The notes under the pieces were generated by a model. That model was not told the DNA's origin. It did not search any database and saw only the letters and a program-made list of their open reading frames with translations. DNA of 64,000 nucleotides from Roseobacter weihaiensis (GTDB taxonomy: Bacteria; Pseudomonadota; Alphaproteobacteria; Rhodobacterales; Rhodobacteraceae): assembly GCF_020622345.1 (NCBI RefSeq), contig NZ_JACNMO010000012.1, positions 62,001 to 126,000 of the forward strand, written 5' to 3'. Position numbers and translations under genes: made by a program. Numbering within the stretch: the stretch's first letter is position 1; each line of letters opens with the position of its first letter. Positions 47,789 through 57,740 of this stretch are shown piece by piece.

Positions 47789-49008
47789 CGGTCAATCTCC
47801 CCGAACACCACATCCATGGTGCCGATGATGGCAGCAACGTCAGCCAGTTGGTGGCCGCGCGACATATGGTCCATCGCCTGCAGGTGCAAAAAGCCCGGCG
47901 CGCGGATCTTGGCGCGGTAGGGCCTGTTGGTGCCGTCGGCCACCAGATAAACGCCGAACTCGCCCTTGGGCGCCTCGACCGCGCAGTAGACCTCGCCTTC
48001 GGGCACGTGGAAGCCTTCGGTGTAGAGCTTGAAGTGGTGGATCAGCGCTTCCATCGACGTCTTCATATCGGAGCGGCTGGGCGGAGTGATCTTGCCGCGG
48101 GCCAGAATGTCGCCCTGCCCCTCGGGCGCGCGCAGTTTCTCGACGGCTTGCAGAATGATGCCCACAGATTGGCGCATCTCTTCCATACGCACCAGATAGC
48201 GGTCATAGCAGTCGCCGTTCTTGCCCACGGGGATCTGGAAGTCGAACTCGTCGTAGCATTCATAGGGCTGGGCGCGGCGCAAATCCCACGCCAGACCGGA
48301 CCCACGCACCATCACGCCGGAGAAGCCGTAGTCGAGGATTTCCTCTTCGGTGACCACGCCGATATCGGCGTTGCGCTGCTTGAAGATACGGTTTTCTGTC
48401 AAAAGCCCGTCGATATCGTTGATCACACGGGGAAACTCATGCGCCCAGGTCTCGATGTCGTCGATCAACTCGGGCGGCAGGTCCTGATGCACCCCACCGG
48501 GCCGGAAATAGGCAGCATGCAGCCGTGCCCCGCAGGCCCGCTCATAGAAGACCATCAGCTTTTCACGCTCCTCAAAGCCCCAGAGCGGCGGGGTGAGCGC
48601 GCCCACGTCCATCGCCTGCGTGGTGATGTTGAGGATGTGATTGAGCACCCGGCCTATTTCACAAAAGAGCACCCGGATCAGCGATGCGCGGCGCGGCACT
48701 TCAACGCCTGTCAGCTTTTCGATGGCCAGACACCAGGCGTGTTCCTGGTTCATCGGCGCCACGTAATCGAGCCTGTCAAAGTAGGGCAGGTTTTGCAGAT
48801 AGGTCCGGCTCTCCATCAGCTTCTCGGTGCCCCGGTGCAGCAGCCCGATATGCGGGTCACAGCGCTCGACGATCTCGCCGTCAAGCTCCAGCACCAGCCG
48901 CAGCACGCCGTGGGCTGCGGGGTGTTGCGGCCCGAAGTTGATGTTGAAGTTGCGGATCTTCTGCTCGCCCGTGAGGGCGTCTTCAAAACCTTTGGAGCCG
49001 TCCATCAT
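47785..49008 (-). CDS. nuoD: NADH-quinone oxidoreductase subunit D
   Basis: A 407-residue quinone-site subunit of complex I, related to NiFe hydrogenase large subunits. Conserved blocks are [19 protein letters not shown] (with the quinone-site His), [17 protein letters not shown] and a C-terminal [19 protein letters not shown] ribosome site lies 7 nt before the ATG at 49008. NuoC and NuoD are separate here, unlike the fused E. coli NuoCD. Confidence 0.97.
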   Translation of the reverse strand: MMDGSKGFEDALTGEQKIRNFNINFGPQHPAAHGVLRLVLELDGEIVERCDPHIGLLHRGTEKLMESRTYLQNLPYFDRLDYVAPMNQEHAWCLAIEKLTGVEVPRRASLIRVLFCEIGRVLNHILNITTQAMDVGALTPPLWGFEEREKLMVFYERACGARLHAAYFRPGGVHQDLPPELIDDIETWAHEFPRVINDIDGLLTENRIFKQRNADIGVVTEEEILDYGFSGVMVRGSGLAWDLRRAQPYECYDEFDFQIPVGKNGDCYDRYLVRMEEMRQSVGIILQAVEKLRAPEGQGDILARGKITPPSRSDMKTSMEALIHHFKLYTEGFHVPEGEVYCAVEAPKGEFGVYLVADGTNRPYRAKIRAPGFLHLQAMDHMSRGHQLADVAAIIGTMDVVFGEIDR

Positions 49009-49208
49009 GCGCGTTCCTCCGTTGTTTGAACCGGATCACGAAATGCAAAAATCCAACAGAATATGAAAACAAAAGCCGGATTGACTGCCAGAATCGCCCA
49101 CCACTTTGACATTCCGAATTTCGGCAACAGCATCCATATTGGCGTCGCAAATACTGCAGCCATCATGAACACTAGAACTACCGAAGGAAGCCCGAGGTCA
49201 AATCCCAT
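49005..49208 (-). CDS. Two-helix membrane protein (second tandem copy)
   Basis: A 67-residue protein with two membrane helices ([40 protein letters not shown]). It resembles the gene just upstream: both have ATP/AIP, LLPxFG and K(W/Y)WA in the same order. Its ATG overlaps the first copy's stop (TGATG), and its own TGA overlaps the nuoD start. Function unknown. Likely to sit in the membrane near complex I. Confidence 0.65.
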   Translation of the reverse strand: MGFDLGLPSVVLVFMMAAVFATPIWMLLPKFGMSKWWAILAVNPAFVFIFCWIFAFRDPVQTTEERA

Positions 49209-49381
49209 CACCGCTTCTCCAGCTCTTGCAGCTTCAGACCCATCCACCACAGCAGGGCAATCGTGCCCAGCGGGATGAGGCAGGCCGCCGCCCAGTATTT
49301 GTTGATGCCGAAGAACGGCAGCAGCTTGACCATCGGGATGGCCGTGAGCGCCGACAGGACCAGCCACCAGAAGCCACCCAC
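49208..49381 (-). CDS. Two-helix membrane protein (first tandem copy)
   Basis: A 57-residue protein starting at a GTG directly after the nuoC TAG (an in-frame stop, so no earlier start is possible). It has two membrane helices (FWWLVLSALTAIPMVKLLP, WAAACLIPLGTIALLWW) and a charged tail (KLQELEKR). The stop overlaps the next gene's ATG by one base. It is below the usual size cut-off for gene calling. The paralogy with the 67-residue neighbour supports that it is real. Confidence 0.6.
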   Translation of the reverse strand: MGGFWWLVLSALTAIPMVKLLPFFGINKYWAAACLIPLGTIALLWWMGLKLQELEKR

Positions 49382-49999
49382 CTACTTGGCCTCCTGCTTG
49401 TCGTCCGCCTTGTCATCGCCGGGCAGAATGTATTCCGCCCCCTCCCAGGGGCTCATGAAGTCGAACTGCCGGTATTCCTGCACGAGGCTGACTGGCTCAT
49501 AGACCACACGCTTCTGCGCCTCGTCATAGCGCACTTCGGTATAGCCCGTGGTCGGAAAGTCCTTGCGCAGCGGGTGCCCGCGAAAGCCGTAATCCGTGAG
49601 GATGCGCCGCAGATCCGGGTGACCCGAGAAGAGGATGCCGAACATGTCGAAGACCTCACGCTCGAACCAGTTGGCCGAGGGGTGCACCGAGATGATCGAG
49701 GGCAGCATCTGATCTTCGCGGATGCTGACCCGCAGGCGGATGCGGTGGTTCTGATACATCGACAGCAGGTGGTAGACCACGTCGAACCGCTTGGCCCGAC
49801 CGGTGTAGTCCACCGCGGTGATGTCCACCAGCGTGGAGAACCGGCAGGTCGCATCTGTCTTGAGAAACTCGATCAGCCCGACGATGTTCGAGGGCGTCAC
49901 GTCAAGATTCAACTCATCCTGGGTCACATCCCAGGCGAGCACGCAGTCGGTGCGCTTTGCCTCGATATAGGTGCCAAGTTCTTGTAAGGGGTCAGACAT
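49382..49999 (-). CDS. nuoC: NADH-quinone oxidoreductase subunit C
   Basis: A 205-residue peripheral-arm subunit. The family signature [20 protein letters not shown] and the following [18 protein letters not shown] are clear. It starts 41 nt after nuoB, and its TAG is followed at once by the GTG of a small membrane-protein gene. Confidence 0.96.
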   Translation of the reverse strand: MSDPLQELGTYIEAKRTDCVLAWDVTQDELNLDVTPSNIVGLIEFLKTDATCRFSTLVDITAVDYTGRAKRFDVVYHLLSMYQNHRIRLRVSIREDQMLPSIISVHPSANWFEREVFDMFGILFSGHPDLRRILTDYGFRGHPLRKDFPTTGYTEVRYDEAQKRVVYEPVSLVQEYRQFDFMSPWEGAEYILPGDDKADDKQEAK

Positions 50000-50040
50000 C
50001 CAGGTCCTCTCTGATTGCGCGGGGGCCGCACCCTGCCCTG

Positions 50041-50968
<928 letters not shown>

Positions 50969-51334
50969 CTATTGCCACTCCAGCGCGCCCTTTTTCCACT
51001 CATAGGCAAAGCCGATGGTCAGCACGCCGAGGAACACCATCATCGACCAGAACCCGACCATGCTGACGTCTTTGAACGCCACGGCCCAGGGGAACAGAAA
51101 CGCAATCTCAAGGTCAAAGATGATGAACAGGATCGAGACCAGATAAAAGCGCACATCGAACTTCATCCGGGCATCGTCAAATGCGTTGAACCCGCATTCA
51201 TAGGCCGAGACTTTTTCAGGGTCCGGGTTGCGCACCGCCAGCACGACCGCCGCCAGGATCAGCACGAGGCCCAGGCCAATGGCCACGCCCAGAAAAACCA
51301 GAATTGGCAGATATTCCCGCAGCATCTCGTCCAA
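50969..51334 (-). CDS. nuoA: NADH-quinone oxidoreductase subunit A
   Basis: A 121-residue three-helix subunit of complex I. Family features: [20 protein letters not shown], then [20 protein letters not shown] with the quinone-channel loop Cys, and [23 protein letters not shown] 7 nt before the TTG at 51334 supports that start; the ATG at 51325 would leave a 16-nt gap. It is the first gene of the operon. Confidence 0.96.
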   Translation of the reverse strand: MDEMLREYLPILVFLGVAIGLGLVLILAAVVLAVRNPDPEKVSAYECGFNAFDDARMKFDVRFYLVSILFIIFDLEIAFLFPWAVAFKDVSMVGFWSMMVFLGVLTIGFAYEWKKGALEWQ

Positions 51335-51402
51335 GGTGTGGCTCCTTACCTGCACTGCCGCACAGCACTGTTGTGGCCGCACCGAATGTGCAGCATTGAA
51401 TT

Positions 51403-51431
51403 TCTTTACGCCGATGCCGAAACAGGGTCAA
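51403..51431 (-). promoter_or_regulatory. Candidate housekeeping promoter of the nuo operon
   Basis: On the minus strand, TTGACC (51426-51431) and TAAAGA (51403-51408) are separated by 17 nt, about 70 nt before the nuoA start. The -35 hexamer is strong (5 of 6) and the -10 weak. It is the best match seen in the 349-nt gap between nuoA and the fasciclin gene. Inference only. Confidence 0.4.
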
Positions 51432-51568
51432 CCAAGCAACGCGTGCCATGGCATGGATTTATGACCTGGTCAAAGGCTGCCCGGAACGGCCAGTCCAAAC
51501 GGAACGATGTGCAGCTGCCGCTGTCTCTGAGCGGTATCTTGCGCACCTTTTTGTAAATCACAACATTC

Positions 51569-51598
51569 TGATCCAAATGTGTATCTGCATCGTAAACT
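51569..51598 (+). promoter_or_regulatory. RpoE/ChrR-like ECF promoter upstream of the fasciclin gene
   Basis: TGATCC (51569-51574), an 18-nt spacer, then TAAACT (51593-51598). This matches the TGATCC -35 and TAA-type -10 described for the Rhodobacter sphaeroides RpoE-ChrR singlet-oxygen sigma factor. As I recall, a fasciclin-domain gene is among that regulon's members. It lies 86 nt before the ATG. The match is visible; the regulator is inferred. Confidence 0.6.
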
Positions 51599-51683
51599 AA
51601 AAGTTAATCCGGTGCCGGTGCGCGCCTTTTCGTGAATGGCGCGCGGCGTTACCTCACTTCGACATGAAGGAAAGAAGAACACC

Positions 51684-52190
51684 ATGAATAGACGTTTTGC
51701 ACTGAAAGCCACGATCGCCGCTGGCGCACTTGCCACCATTGCGGCCTGCGGGCAGACTGACCCGGGCAATGATATTGTCGATATTGCCGCCGCGAACGGC
51801 AACTTCAATACACTCGTGGCGGCGATTCAGGCCGCAGGTCTTGAAGAGACACTGCGCGGTCCCGGCCCCTTCACTGTCTTTGCACCGACAGATGCAGCCT
51901 TTGCGGCATTGCCTGAGGGTACAGTAGAGAACCTGCTGCTGCCCGAGAACCAGGAGACGCTTGTAAGCATTCTGACCTACCACGTCGTACCTGGTGCCAT
52001 CCAGTCGGGTGACGTTCTGGGCCAGGTTCAGGATGTGACGACCGTCAATGGTCAGACCGTTCGTGTGGACGGTCGCGGCGGCAAGCTTGCAGCGGCTGTG
52101 CGGGTCAATGACGCCAATGTGACGGCGGCCGACATCCTGGCAAGCAACGGTGTGATCCACGTCATCGACAAAGTCCTCCTGCCCGACTAA
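51684..52190 (+). CDS. Fasciclin-domain lipoprotein
   Basis: A 168-residue protein. The signal [22 protein letters not shown] combines a twin-arginine-like start (RRFALK) with a lipobox (Cys22). A single fasciclin (FAS1) domain follows, with [19 protein letters not shown] and [13 protein letters not shown], the H1 and H2 conserved blocks. FAS1 proteins take part in surface contacts, and in Rhodobacter such a gene belongs to the photo-oxidative stress response. It may be exported by the TatABC system in this window. A terminator follows. Confidence 0.88.
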   Translation: MNRRFALKATIAAGALATIAACGQTDPGNDIVDIAAANGNFNTLVAAIQAAGLEETLRGPGPFTVFAPTDAAFAALPEGTVENLLLPENQETLVSILTYHVVPGAIQSGDVLGQVQDVTTVNGQTVRVDGRGGKLAAAVRVNDANVTAADILASNGVIHVIDKVLLPD

Positions 52191-52214
52191 GGCAGCCCAA
52201 GGACTTTCCTCGGG

Positions 52215-52240
52215 CCCGCAGGCGAAAGCCTGCGGGTTTC
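52215..52240 (+). terminator. Rho-independent terminator after the fasciclin gene
   Basis: Stem CCCGCAGGC (52215-52223) / GCCTGCGGG (52228-52236), GAAA tetraloop, then TTTCTTC. It lies 25 nt after the fasciclin stop. It also faces the end of the liu gene cluster on the other strand. Confidence 0.85.
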
Positions 52241-52269
52241 TTCATTCTAGTGTTTCTGCCCGTCCTGCG

Positions 52270-53052
52270 TCAGCGCATCCAGGCGGCTTTGCGTTTTTCG
52301 AAGAAGGCCGAAATGCCCTCCGCCGCCTCCTGCCCTTCCCAGCGGGCCGCCAGCGCCTCGATGGACTGCTCTATCATCTCCTGACTGACCGTGCCGCCCA
52401 ACCTGCGGGCCAGCTCTTTGGCAGCAGCCACCGCCCCCGGCGCGCAGGCCAGATAGGGGATCACTTCCGCCTCGACCGTCTCCGCCAGTGCCTCGGCCGG
52501 AACCGATTTGGCCAGAATGCCCAGATCGACAGCCTCTGACGCATCGAACAGCCGTGCCGACATGAAGACGCGCCGCGCGCGCCCTTCGCCCATGCGCGCG
52601 AGCACATAGGGCCCAATCGTGGCCGGGATCAATCCCAGGCGCGTCTCGGTCAAGCCAAACCTTGCATGATCGACGCCAATGACCACATCGCAGACGCAGG
52701 CCAGCCCGACACCACCGCCGAAGGCGTTACCCTGCACCGCCCCGATCAGTGGCTTTGGCAGGCTGTTGAGCGCGCCGAGCATGCTGGCAAGCTTGCGCGC
52801 CTCTGCCGCACGGGTCTCGGCCTCCATCCCCAACTGGTCGCGCATCCAGCCCAGATCGCCCCCGGCACAGAAAGAAGTCCCCGAAGCGGCGAGCGTAACA
52901 ACCCGTACGTCCTCATCCGCGGCCAGTTGAGCGGCGACGGCCGTCAATTCCTCGATCATCCGCGCCGAAATGGCATTGTGCTTTTGCGGCCGGTTGAGGG
53001 TCAGCGTGGCGACACCGCGCGGGTCGGTCGAAAGGGTAATCGTGTCAAACAT
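52270..53052 (-). CDS. liuC: Enoyl-CoA hydratase family protein (probable methylglutaconyl-CoA hydratase)
   Basis: A 260-residue crotonase-fold protein. Family blocks are SFCAGGDLGWMRDQ (oxyanion loop), GNAFGGGVGLACVCD, and LTETRLGLIPATIGPYVL with the catalytic Glu region. In context with HMG-CoA lyase and methylcrotonyl-CoA carboxylase, hydration of 3-methylglutaconyl-CoA to HMG-CoA in leucine breakdown is the likely reaction. It starts 9 nt after the lyase gene. Confidence 0.87.
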   Translation of the reverse strand: MFDTITLSTDPRGVATLTLNRPQKHNAISARMIEELTAVAAQLAADEDVRVVTLAASGTSFCAGGDLGWMRDQLGMEAETRAAEARKLASMLGALNSLPKPLIGAVQGNAFGGGVGLACVCDVVIGVDHARFGLTETRLGLIPATIGPYVLARMGEGRARRVFMSARLFDASEAVDLGILAKSVPAEALAETVEAEVIPYLACAPGAVAAAKELARRLGGTVSQEMIEQSIEALAARWEGQEAAEGISAFFEKRKAAWMR

Positions 53053-53061
53053 CTCAAACCT

Positions 53062-53934
53062 CTAGGGGGTTGCAGCGGCAGCGGCACGCAGCGCCAGGGC
53101 CATCTGCGCGGCCTCTGCCAGAATCGTCGCGTCGAGGCCGGTGTCATAGCCCAATGCGGCCAGATGCGCCGCGACCGCTTCGGTGGCGACATTGCCCGAT
53201 GATCCCGGCGCAAAGGGGCAGCCGCCCAGACCGCCGATCGCCGCGTCAAAGACACGAAGACCCAGGCTGAGCGAGGCATCGATGTTTTCCAGCGCGCGCC
53301 GATTGGTATCGTGATAATGCCCGGCCAGACGGCCCACAGGCACCACGTCACGGACCGCCAGCAGCATGCGCGCGATGCTGTCGGGGGTCCCCGCACCGGT
53401 CGTATCGCCGAGGCTGATCTCATAACAGCCCATGGCAAAAAGCCTGTCGGCCACGCAGGCCACCTGCGCGGGCGTCACAACGCCATCATAGGGGCAGACC
53501 ACCACGCAGGACACATAGCCGCGCACCGGCACATCGATGTGGCGCGCTTCCTCCAGGATCGGCACGAACCGGTCGAGGCTTTCGTCGATGCTGGCGTTGA
53601 TGTTGGCTCTGGAAAACCCTTCGGAAGCGGAGGCAAAGACCGCAACCTCATCCGCTCCGGCAGCCCGCGCATCCGTAAAGCCGCGCATGTTGGGGGTCAA
53701 AGCCGCATATCGCAGGCCCGCCTGGCGCGCGATCCGGTCCAGCACATCGCCTGAACCTGCCATCTGCGGCACCTTTTTGGCGGAGACAAAACTGCCCACT
53801 TCCATGCGGCGAAAACCGGCCCGGCTCAAACAATCGATCAGCGCGATCTTGTCTTCCAGCGCAATCTCACCGGGCTCATTCTGCAGACCGTCCCGTGGCC
53901 CGACCTCAAAAATCTCGCATTGTCCCAAGCTCAT
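53062..53934 (-). CDS. liuE: Hydroxymethylglutaryl-CoA lyase
   Basis: A 290-residue TIM-barrel enzyme that cleaves HMG-CoA to acetoacetate and acetyl-CoA, the last step of leucine degradation. The active-site pattern GGCPFAPGSSGNVATE with the catalytic Cys is clear, as are EVGPRDGLQNE at the N-terminus and the metal-binding His region in LAGHYHDTNRRALEN. It starts 28 nt after the GST gene. Confidence 0.94.
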   Translation of the reverse strand: MSLGQCEIFEVGPRDGLQNEPGEIALEDKIALIDCLSRAGFRRMEVGSFVSAKKVPQMAGSGDVLDRIARQAGLRYAALTPNMRGFTDARAAGADEVAVFASASEGFSRANINASIDESLDRFVPILEEARHIDVPVRGYVSCVVVCPYDGVVTPAQVACVADRLFAMGCYEISLGDTTGAGTPDSIARMLLAVRDVVPVGRLAGHYHDTNRRALENIDASLSLGLRVFDAAIGGLGGCPFAPGSSGNVATEAVAAHLAALGYDTGLDATILAEAAQMALALRAAAAATP

Positions 53935-53962
53935 ATCGGCGTCTCCCCCATGCTGATACCGC

Positions 53963-54628
53963 TCACTCTAAGGGCCAGGGCGGGTAAAAGTCTTGCGCAT
54001 AAATGCCATCCCCCCGGGGCAGCGCGGCCTCAAAGCCCGCCCGAGCCGTGATCCGGGCGTACCAGTCTGCCAGCGCCGGATGGTCTTGCAGCGCGACGAA
54101 ATGCTGCGCCATGTAGACCGCCTGCCCCACAGAGATATCCGCCGCCGAAAACCCCGAGGTCAGCAGATGATCGCGGTTTTCGATGGGCGTGGAGAGCCGC
54201 GCCTCGATGGCATCAAAGCACTTTCTGACCCGCGCAGCTTCGAGCTTCATCACAATCGGGCTGCGCATGTGGTCCTCGAAAAGGGCGACATGCTGCTGGG
54301 TCAGGGCGGCCGTGTGCTGGCTGAGGGTTTCGGCGAAATGCACCCAGACCAGCCAGGTCATCCGGTCAGGCGTCCCCGGGCCGCGGCCCAACCCGTCTGG
54401 GCTGAAGCGTTCGCAGAGGTATTCCGTGATGGCACCGGTCTCGAACATCCGCTCGCCCTCGATCTCAAGCGCGGGCACGCGCCCGGCAGGCGACAGCGAC
54501 AGGAACTCCGGGCTGCGCAGGGTGCGGTCAAACGGGTAGCTGCGCAGCTGAAACGGCACCTCCAGCTCGTTGAGCAACCACAGCGTCCGCATGGACCGCG
54601 TCTGCGGGCAGTGGTGGAGGGTTATCAT
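53963..54628 (-). CDS. Glutathione S-transferase family protein
   Basis: A 221-residue protein with an N-terminal thioredoxin-like domain (PQTRSMRTLWLLNELEVPF) and an all-helical C-terminal domain. The GRVPALEIEGERMFETGAITEYL block binds glutathione in this family. A role in the leucine cluster is not obvious. It overlaps the MCC alpha stop by 4 nt, so it is firmly within the operon. Confidence 0.88.
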   Translation of the reverse strand: MITLHHCPQTRSMRTLWLLNELEVPFQLRSYPFDRTLRSPEFLSLSPAGRVPALEIEGERMFETGAITEYLCERFSPDGLGRGPGTPDRMTWLVWVHFAETLSQHTAALTQQHVALFEDHMRSPIVMKLEAARVRKCFDAIEARLSTPIENRDHLLTSGFSAADISVGQAVYMAQHFVALQDHPALADWYARITARAGFEAALPRGDGIYAQDFYPPWPLE

Positions 54629-56574
54629 GCGGTGTCCTCCTCCGGATCCTGTTCCAGCCGGATCAAGGGTGCCCCGGCGGCGACCTGATCCCCTTCGGCG
54701 GCCAGAACCTCCGCCACAACCCCGTCGCGGGCCGCCAGCAGCGCGTGCTCCATCTTCATCGCCTCCAGGAGCACCAGCCGGTCACCTTTGCCGACGGCCT
54801 GCCCCTTTTGCGCCGCCACCCGTTTTATCAGCCCCGGCATCGGCGCCTCGATGAGCGTTTTGTCCGCCGTCTGATCTGCCGCCACCGCCAGCGGGTTGAT
54901 CCGGTCAAAGATCAGACCGTAGGCGTCAAAGACGGTGGCCTGATCGCCGTCAATGCAGACATCGGCTATCGCCCGGCCCGCGATGCGCCAGACGCCCGCA
55001 ACACGCTCTGCGCGCACGGTGATATCCGCAACCTTCCACGCCTGATGGTCCGGGTTGAGCACCGCCACGCTGAGCGTCAGGGCGTCATCTGCGTGGCGCA
55101 ACTCGATCCGCTGAACGAGCGGGTCCCAGAGCGTAAACCCTGCCAGATCATGCGGTCTGTCGAGCCCCAGAAAGGCCATCGCCGCCGTAACCCAGTGACG
55201 TGGCTCTGCCGGAGGTGGGGCGGTCAGGCTGTCGATGTCGCGCGCGATCAGGCCCGTGTCCACCTGCCCGGCAGCAAATCCCTCATGGGCCGCAAGCTGA
55301 CCCAGAAAGGCCAGATTGGTCACGCTGCCGGCAATCTGGCAGCCCGCAAGCGCCTGCCGCAACCGCGACAGGGCGACGGCGCGGGATGGGCCGTGGGTGA
55401 TGAGTTTGGCGATCATGGGATCGTAGAACGGGCTGATCGCGTCACCGCTGCGCACGCCGCTGTCCGCACGGATATCGGCGGGAAAAGCGACGTGACCCAG
55501 AGTGCCGGTGGCGGGCAGGAACCCGGCGGGCACATCCTCGGCGTAGAGCCGCGCTTCGAAGGCATGCCCGTTGATGGACAGTTGCTCCTGCGCGGTCGGA
55601 AGACCTTCGCCTGCGGCCACCCGCAACTGCCACGCCACGAGATCGATGCCCGTGATCGCTTCGGTGACAGGGTGTTCGACCTGCAGGCGCGTATTCATCT
55701 CCATGAAATAGAACCCGTCGGGGTGGAGCCCTTGGGCGGTGTCGACGATGAACTCCACCGTGCCCGCGCCCTTGTAGCCGATGGCTTCGGCCGCGCGGAC
55801 GGCGGCGACCCCCATCGCGTCTCGAACCTGCGATGTCATGCCCGGCGCCGGAGCTTCCTCGATCACCTTTTGGTGACGCCGCTGCAGCGAGCAGTCGCGC
55901 TCATAGAGGTGTATCGCCTTTTCGCCATCGCCAAAGATCTGCACCTCGATATGGCGTGGCTGCATGATGTATTTCTCGATCAGCACATCCGCGTTGCCAA
56001 AGGCGGTCTGTGCCTCGGCGCGGGCGGCGTGAAGGGCGTCCGGAAATTCCGCCGCTGCCGCCACCAGACGCATCCCCTTTCCACCCCCGCCCGCAACCGC
56101 TTTGATGAGCACCGGGTAGCCGATCCTGCCCGCTTCCGCCGCCAGCAGCGCGTCGTCCTGATCCGAGCCGTGATAGCCGGGCACCACGGGCACCCCCGCC
56201 TTGACCATCAGGACCTTTGCAGCGTCTTTCAGACCCATCGCCCGGATCGCTGCGGCAGAGGGGCCGACAAAGACCAGGTCGGCGGCCTCAACCGCCTCCA
56301 CGAAGGCCGGATTCTCGCTGAGAAAGCCGTAGCCGGGGTGAATTGCCTGCGCGCCGGTGTCAAGGGCCGCCTGAACGATCACATCGCCGCGCAGATAGCT
56401 TTCGGCGGGTGCAGGCCCACCGATGTGTACCGAGATATCCGCCATCGCCACGTGTTTCGCCCCAACATCCGCGTCGGAATGGACCGCCACACACCGCACG
56501 CCCATGGCTTGTGCTGTCTCGATCACCCGGCAGGCAATCTCGCCCCGGTTGGCTATCAGAATCGTGTCAAACAT
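54625..56574 (-). CDS. liuD: Methylcrotonyl-CoA carboxylase biotin-containing subunit alpha
   Basis: A 649-residue biotin carboxylase subunit: N-terminal ATP-grasp domain (ILIANRGEIACRV, GGGGKGMRLV, EMNTRLQVEHPVTE), a BT-type linker, and a C-terminal biotinyl domain with EAMKMEH, biotinylated at about Lys607. With the beta subunit it carboxylates 3-methylcrotonyl-CoA. It needs the BirA encoded at 29535-30275. It starts 3 nt after the unknown membrane-protein gene. Confidence 0.95.
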   Translation of the reverse strand: MFDTILIANRGEIACRVIETAQAMGVRCVAVHSDADVGAKHVAMADISVHIGGPAPAESYLRGDVIVQAALDTGAQAIHPGYGFLSENPAFVEAVEAADLVFVGPSAAAIRAMGLKDAAKVLMVKAGVPVVPGYHGSDQDDALLAAEAGRIGYPVLIKAVAGGGGKGMRLVAAAAEFPDALHAARAEAQTAFGNADVLIEKYIMQPRHIEVQIFGDGEKAIHLYERDCSLQRRHQKVIEEAPAPGMTSQVRDAMGVAAVRAAEAIGYKGAGTVEFIVDTAQGLHPDGFYFMEMNTRLQVEHPVTEAITGIDLVAWQLRVAAGEGLPTAQEQLSINGHAFEARLYAEDVPAGFLPATGTLGHVAFPADIRADSGVRSGDAISPFYDPMIAKLITHGPSRAVALSRLRQALAGCQIAGSVTNLAFLGQLAAHEGFAAGQVDTGLIARDIDSLTAPPPAEPRHWVTAAMAFLGLDRPHDLAGFTLWDPLVQRIELRHADDALTLSVAVLNPDHQAWKVADITVRAERVAGVWRIAGRAIADVCIDGDQATVFDAYGLIFDRINPLAVAADQTADKTLIEAPMPGLIKRVAAQKGQAVGKGDRLVLLEAMKMEHALLAARDGVVAEVLAAEGDQVAAGAPLIRLEQDPEEDTA

Positions 56575-56577
56575 ATC

Positions 56578-57267
56578 TCACCACCATGAGCCCGAGGTTC
56601 CGTCCATCAGATGTTGCTGCACATAGCGTGGCAGCGGCCAGGCGTCGTAGTCCACCCCGGTCAACCGCCCCGGCGGCTGGCCGCGCCAGGCATGGCGATA
56701 GAGATCCATATGCAGGGTGATCTCGATCTGGCCGAGAGCCTCGTCGACCTTTGTCCTGGTTTCCTGAATGCCGTCTTCGAGCTTTTGCGCATCGGTCTTG
56801 CGCCGCATCCACCCTGCGGGCAGGATCTGGCTCAGCACCTTGCTGCCCGCAGAAAGCGCCACCAGCAGCACGAGATTCGACATAACACCCGGCAAGGTGG
56901 GGGCGGCAATGTCGCGGAAAAAGCCCGGCAACCCGCCAAACCAGCCGGTCTTGACCTCTTTCTGCGCGGCAAGCTCGGCGCGGGCCATCTCGAATTCCTG
57001 CGCAAAGCTGATGCGGAACTGTCGCGCAAAGGCCCGCCGGTTGAAATCCGACCGCCCGGCCCAAAGCCGCAGCTTGGGCCGCACGAACCAGCCCTGGCGC
57101 GATTGCTCCACGAAATCTTCGAAATCGAAGATGAAGAAGTAGTCTTCGACATCCGGACTGTTGTGAATCACGTAGACAGGCAGTTCCACCTCGCGCCCCA
57201 GAGACGGTAACTTGAGCCCGCTGACGCTGCCCGTGATCCGATCGGTGATCGACCTGATGCCTTTCAC
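56578..57267 (-). CDS. Hypothetical protein within the liu operon
   Basis: A 229-residue protein that I do not recognise. It has a predicted beta start (LGREVELPVYVIHNS), an acidic/aromatic patch (VEDYFFIFDFEDFVEQ), a hydrophobic stretch (SNLVLLVALSAGSKVLS) that may be a membrane helix, and a basic stretch before the end. The GTG at 57267 overlaps the ASCH gene stop (GTGA). It precedes MCC alpha by 3 nt. Confidence 0.6.
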   Translation of the reverse strand: MKGIRSITDRITGSVSGLKLPSLGREVELPVYVIHNSPDVEDYFFIFDFEDFVEQSRQGWFVRPKLRLWAGRSDFNRRAFARQFRISFAQEFEMARAELAAQKEVKTGWFGGLPGFFRDIAAPTLPGVMSNLVLLVALSAGSKVLSQILPAGWMRRKTDAQKLEDGIQETRTKVDEALGQIEITLHMDLYRHAWRGQPPGRLTGVDYDAWPLPRYVQQHLMDGTSGSWW

Positions 57268-57686
57268 GGGGCCTCTCCGAAATCCTCGATCACCTCGAAA
57301 CGCTCCCAGATCAATTTCATATCGGGGGCAAAAATGCCCTGCCGCATGAAATAGCGCTTGTGGCCCGTGCGCCATCCCTGCAGCGTCTCATCCTCGCCTT
57401 CCGCAAGAGCCATCTCTGCGGTCATTGTCTCCCAGGTCGTCGCGCGCAGCTCAACCGTGCGGGTCGCCAGGGCGGGCGTGCCATCCCAGTGCAGAGAAAT
57501 ATCGGTCCGCCCCACAACCGGCATCGCTTCTTTTCCATCCTCAAAGTCAGCGATTGCCCCGCATGTCGCGCGTTTCGCTCCCGACCGCACCAGCGCCAGC
57601 AGCTCGTTGCACAAGGCTTCTGTATCCCCGAACGTATAGGTTTCGGCATCGGAAAATTTCAATCTCGCCTCCCGAAGGGTTATCAT
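57264..57686 (-). CDS. ASCH domain protein
   Basis: A 140-residue ASCH-fold protein (a PUA-like beta barrel thought to bind RNA or nucleic acid bases). Visible are KRATCGAIADFEDGKEAMPVVG near the ligand site and WRTGHKRYFMRQGIF at the end. It stands 54 nt downstream of MCC beta. What it does in leucine metabolism is unknown. Confidence 0.78.
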   Translation of the reverse strand: MITLREARLKFSDAETYTFGDTEALCNELLALVRSGAKRATCGAIADFEDGKEAMPVVGRTDISLHWDGTPALATRTVELRATTWETMTAEMALAEGEDETLQGWRTGHKRYFMRQGIFAPDMKLIWERFEVIEDFGEAP

Positions 57687-57740
57687 CGCGCTGACCTGCG
57701 TTTTGCGTTGCGGCGCGATGACGGCAACGCGCGGTAGGGG

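Larger units (their letters stand above)
51335..51683. other. Divergent promoter region between nuoA and fasciclin gene
   Basis: 349 nt with no supported gene on either strand. It contains the nuo promoter candidate (51403-51431, -), an ECF-type promoter candidate for the fasciclin gene (51569-51598, +), and a hairpin (GCGCGCC/GGCGCGC, 51620-51644) in the fasciclin leader. Confidence 0.5.
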
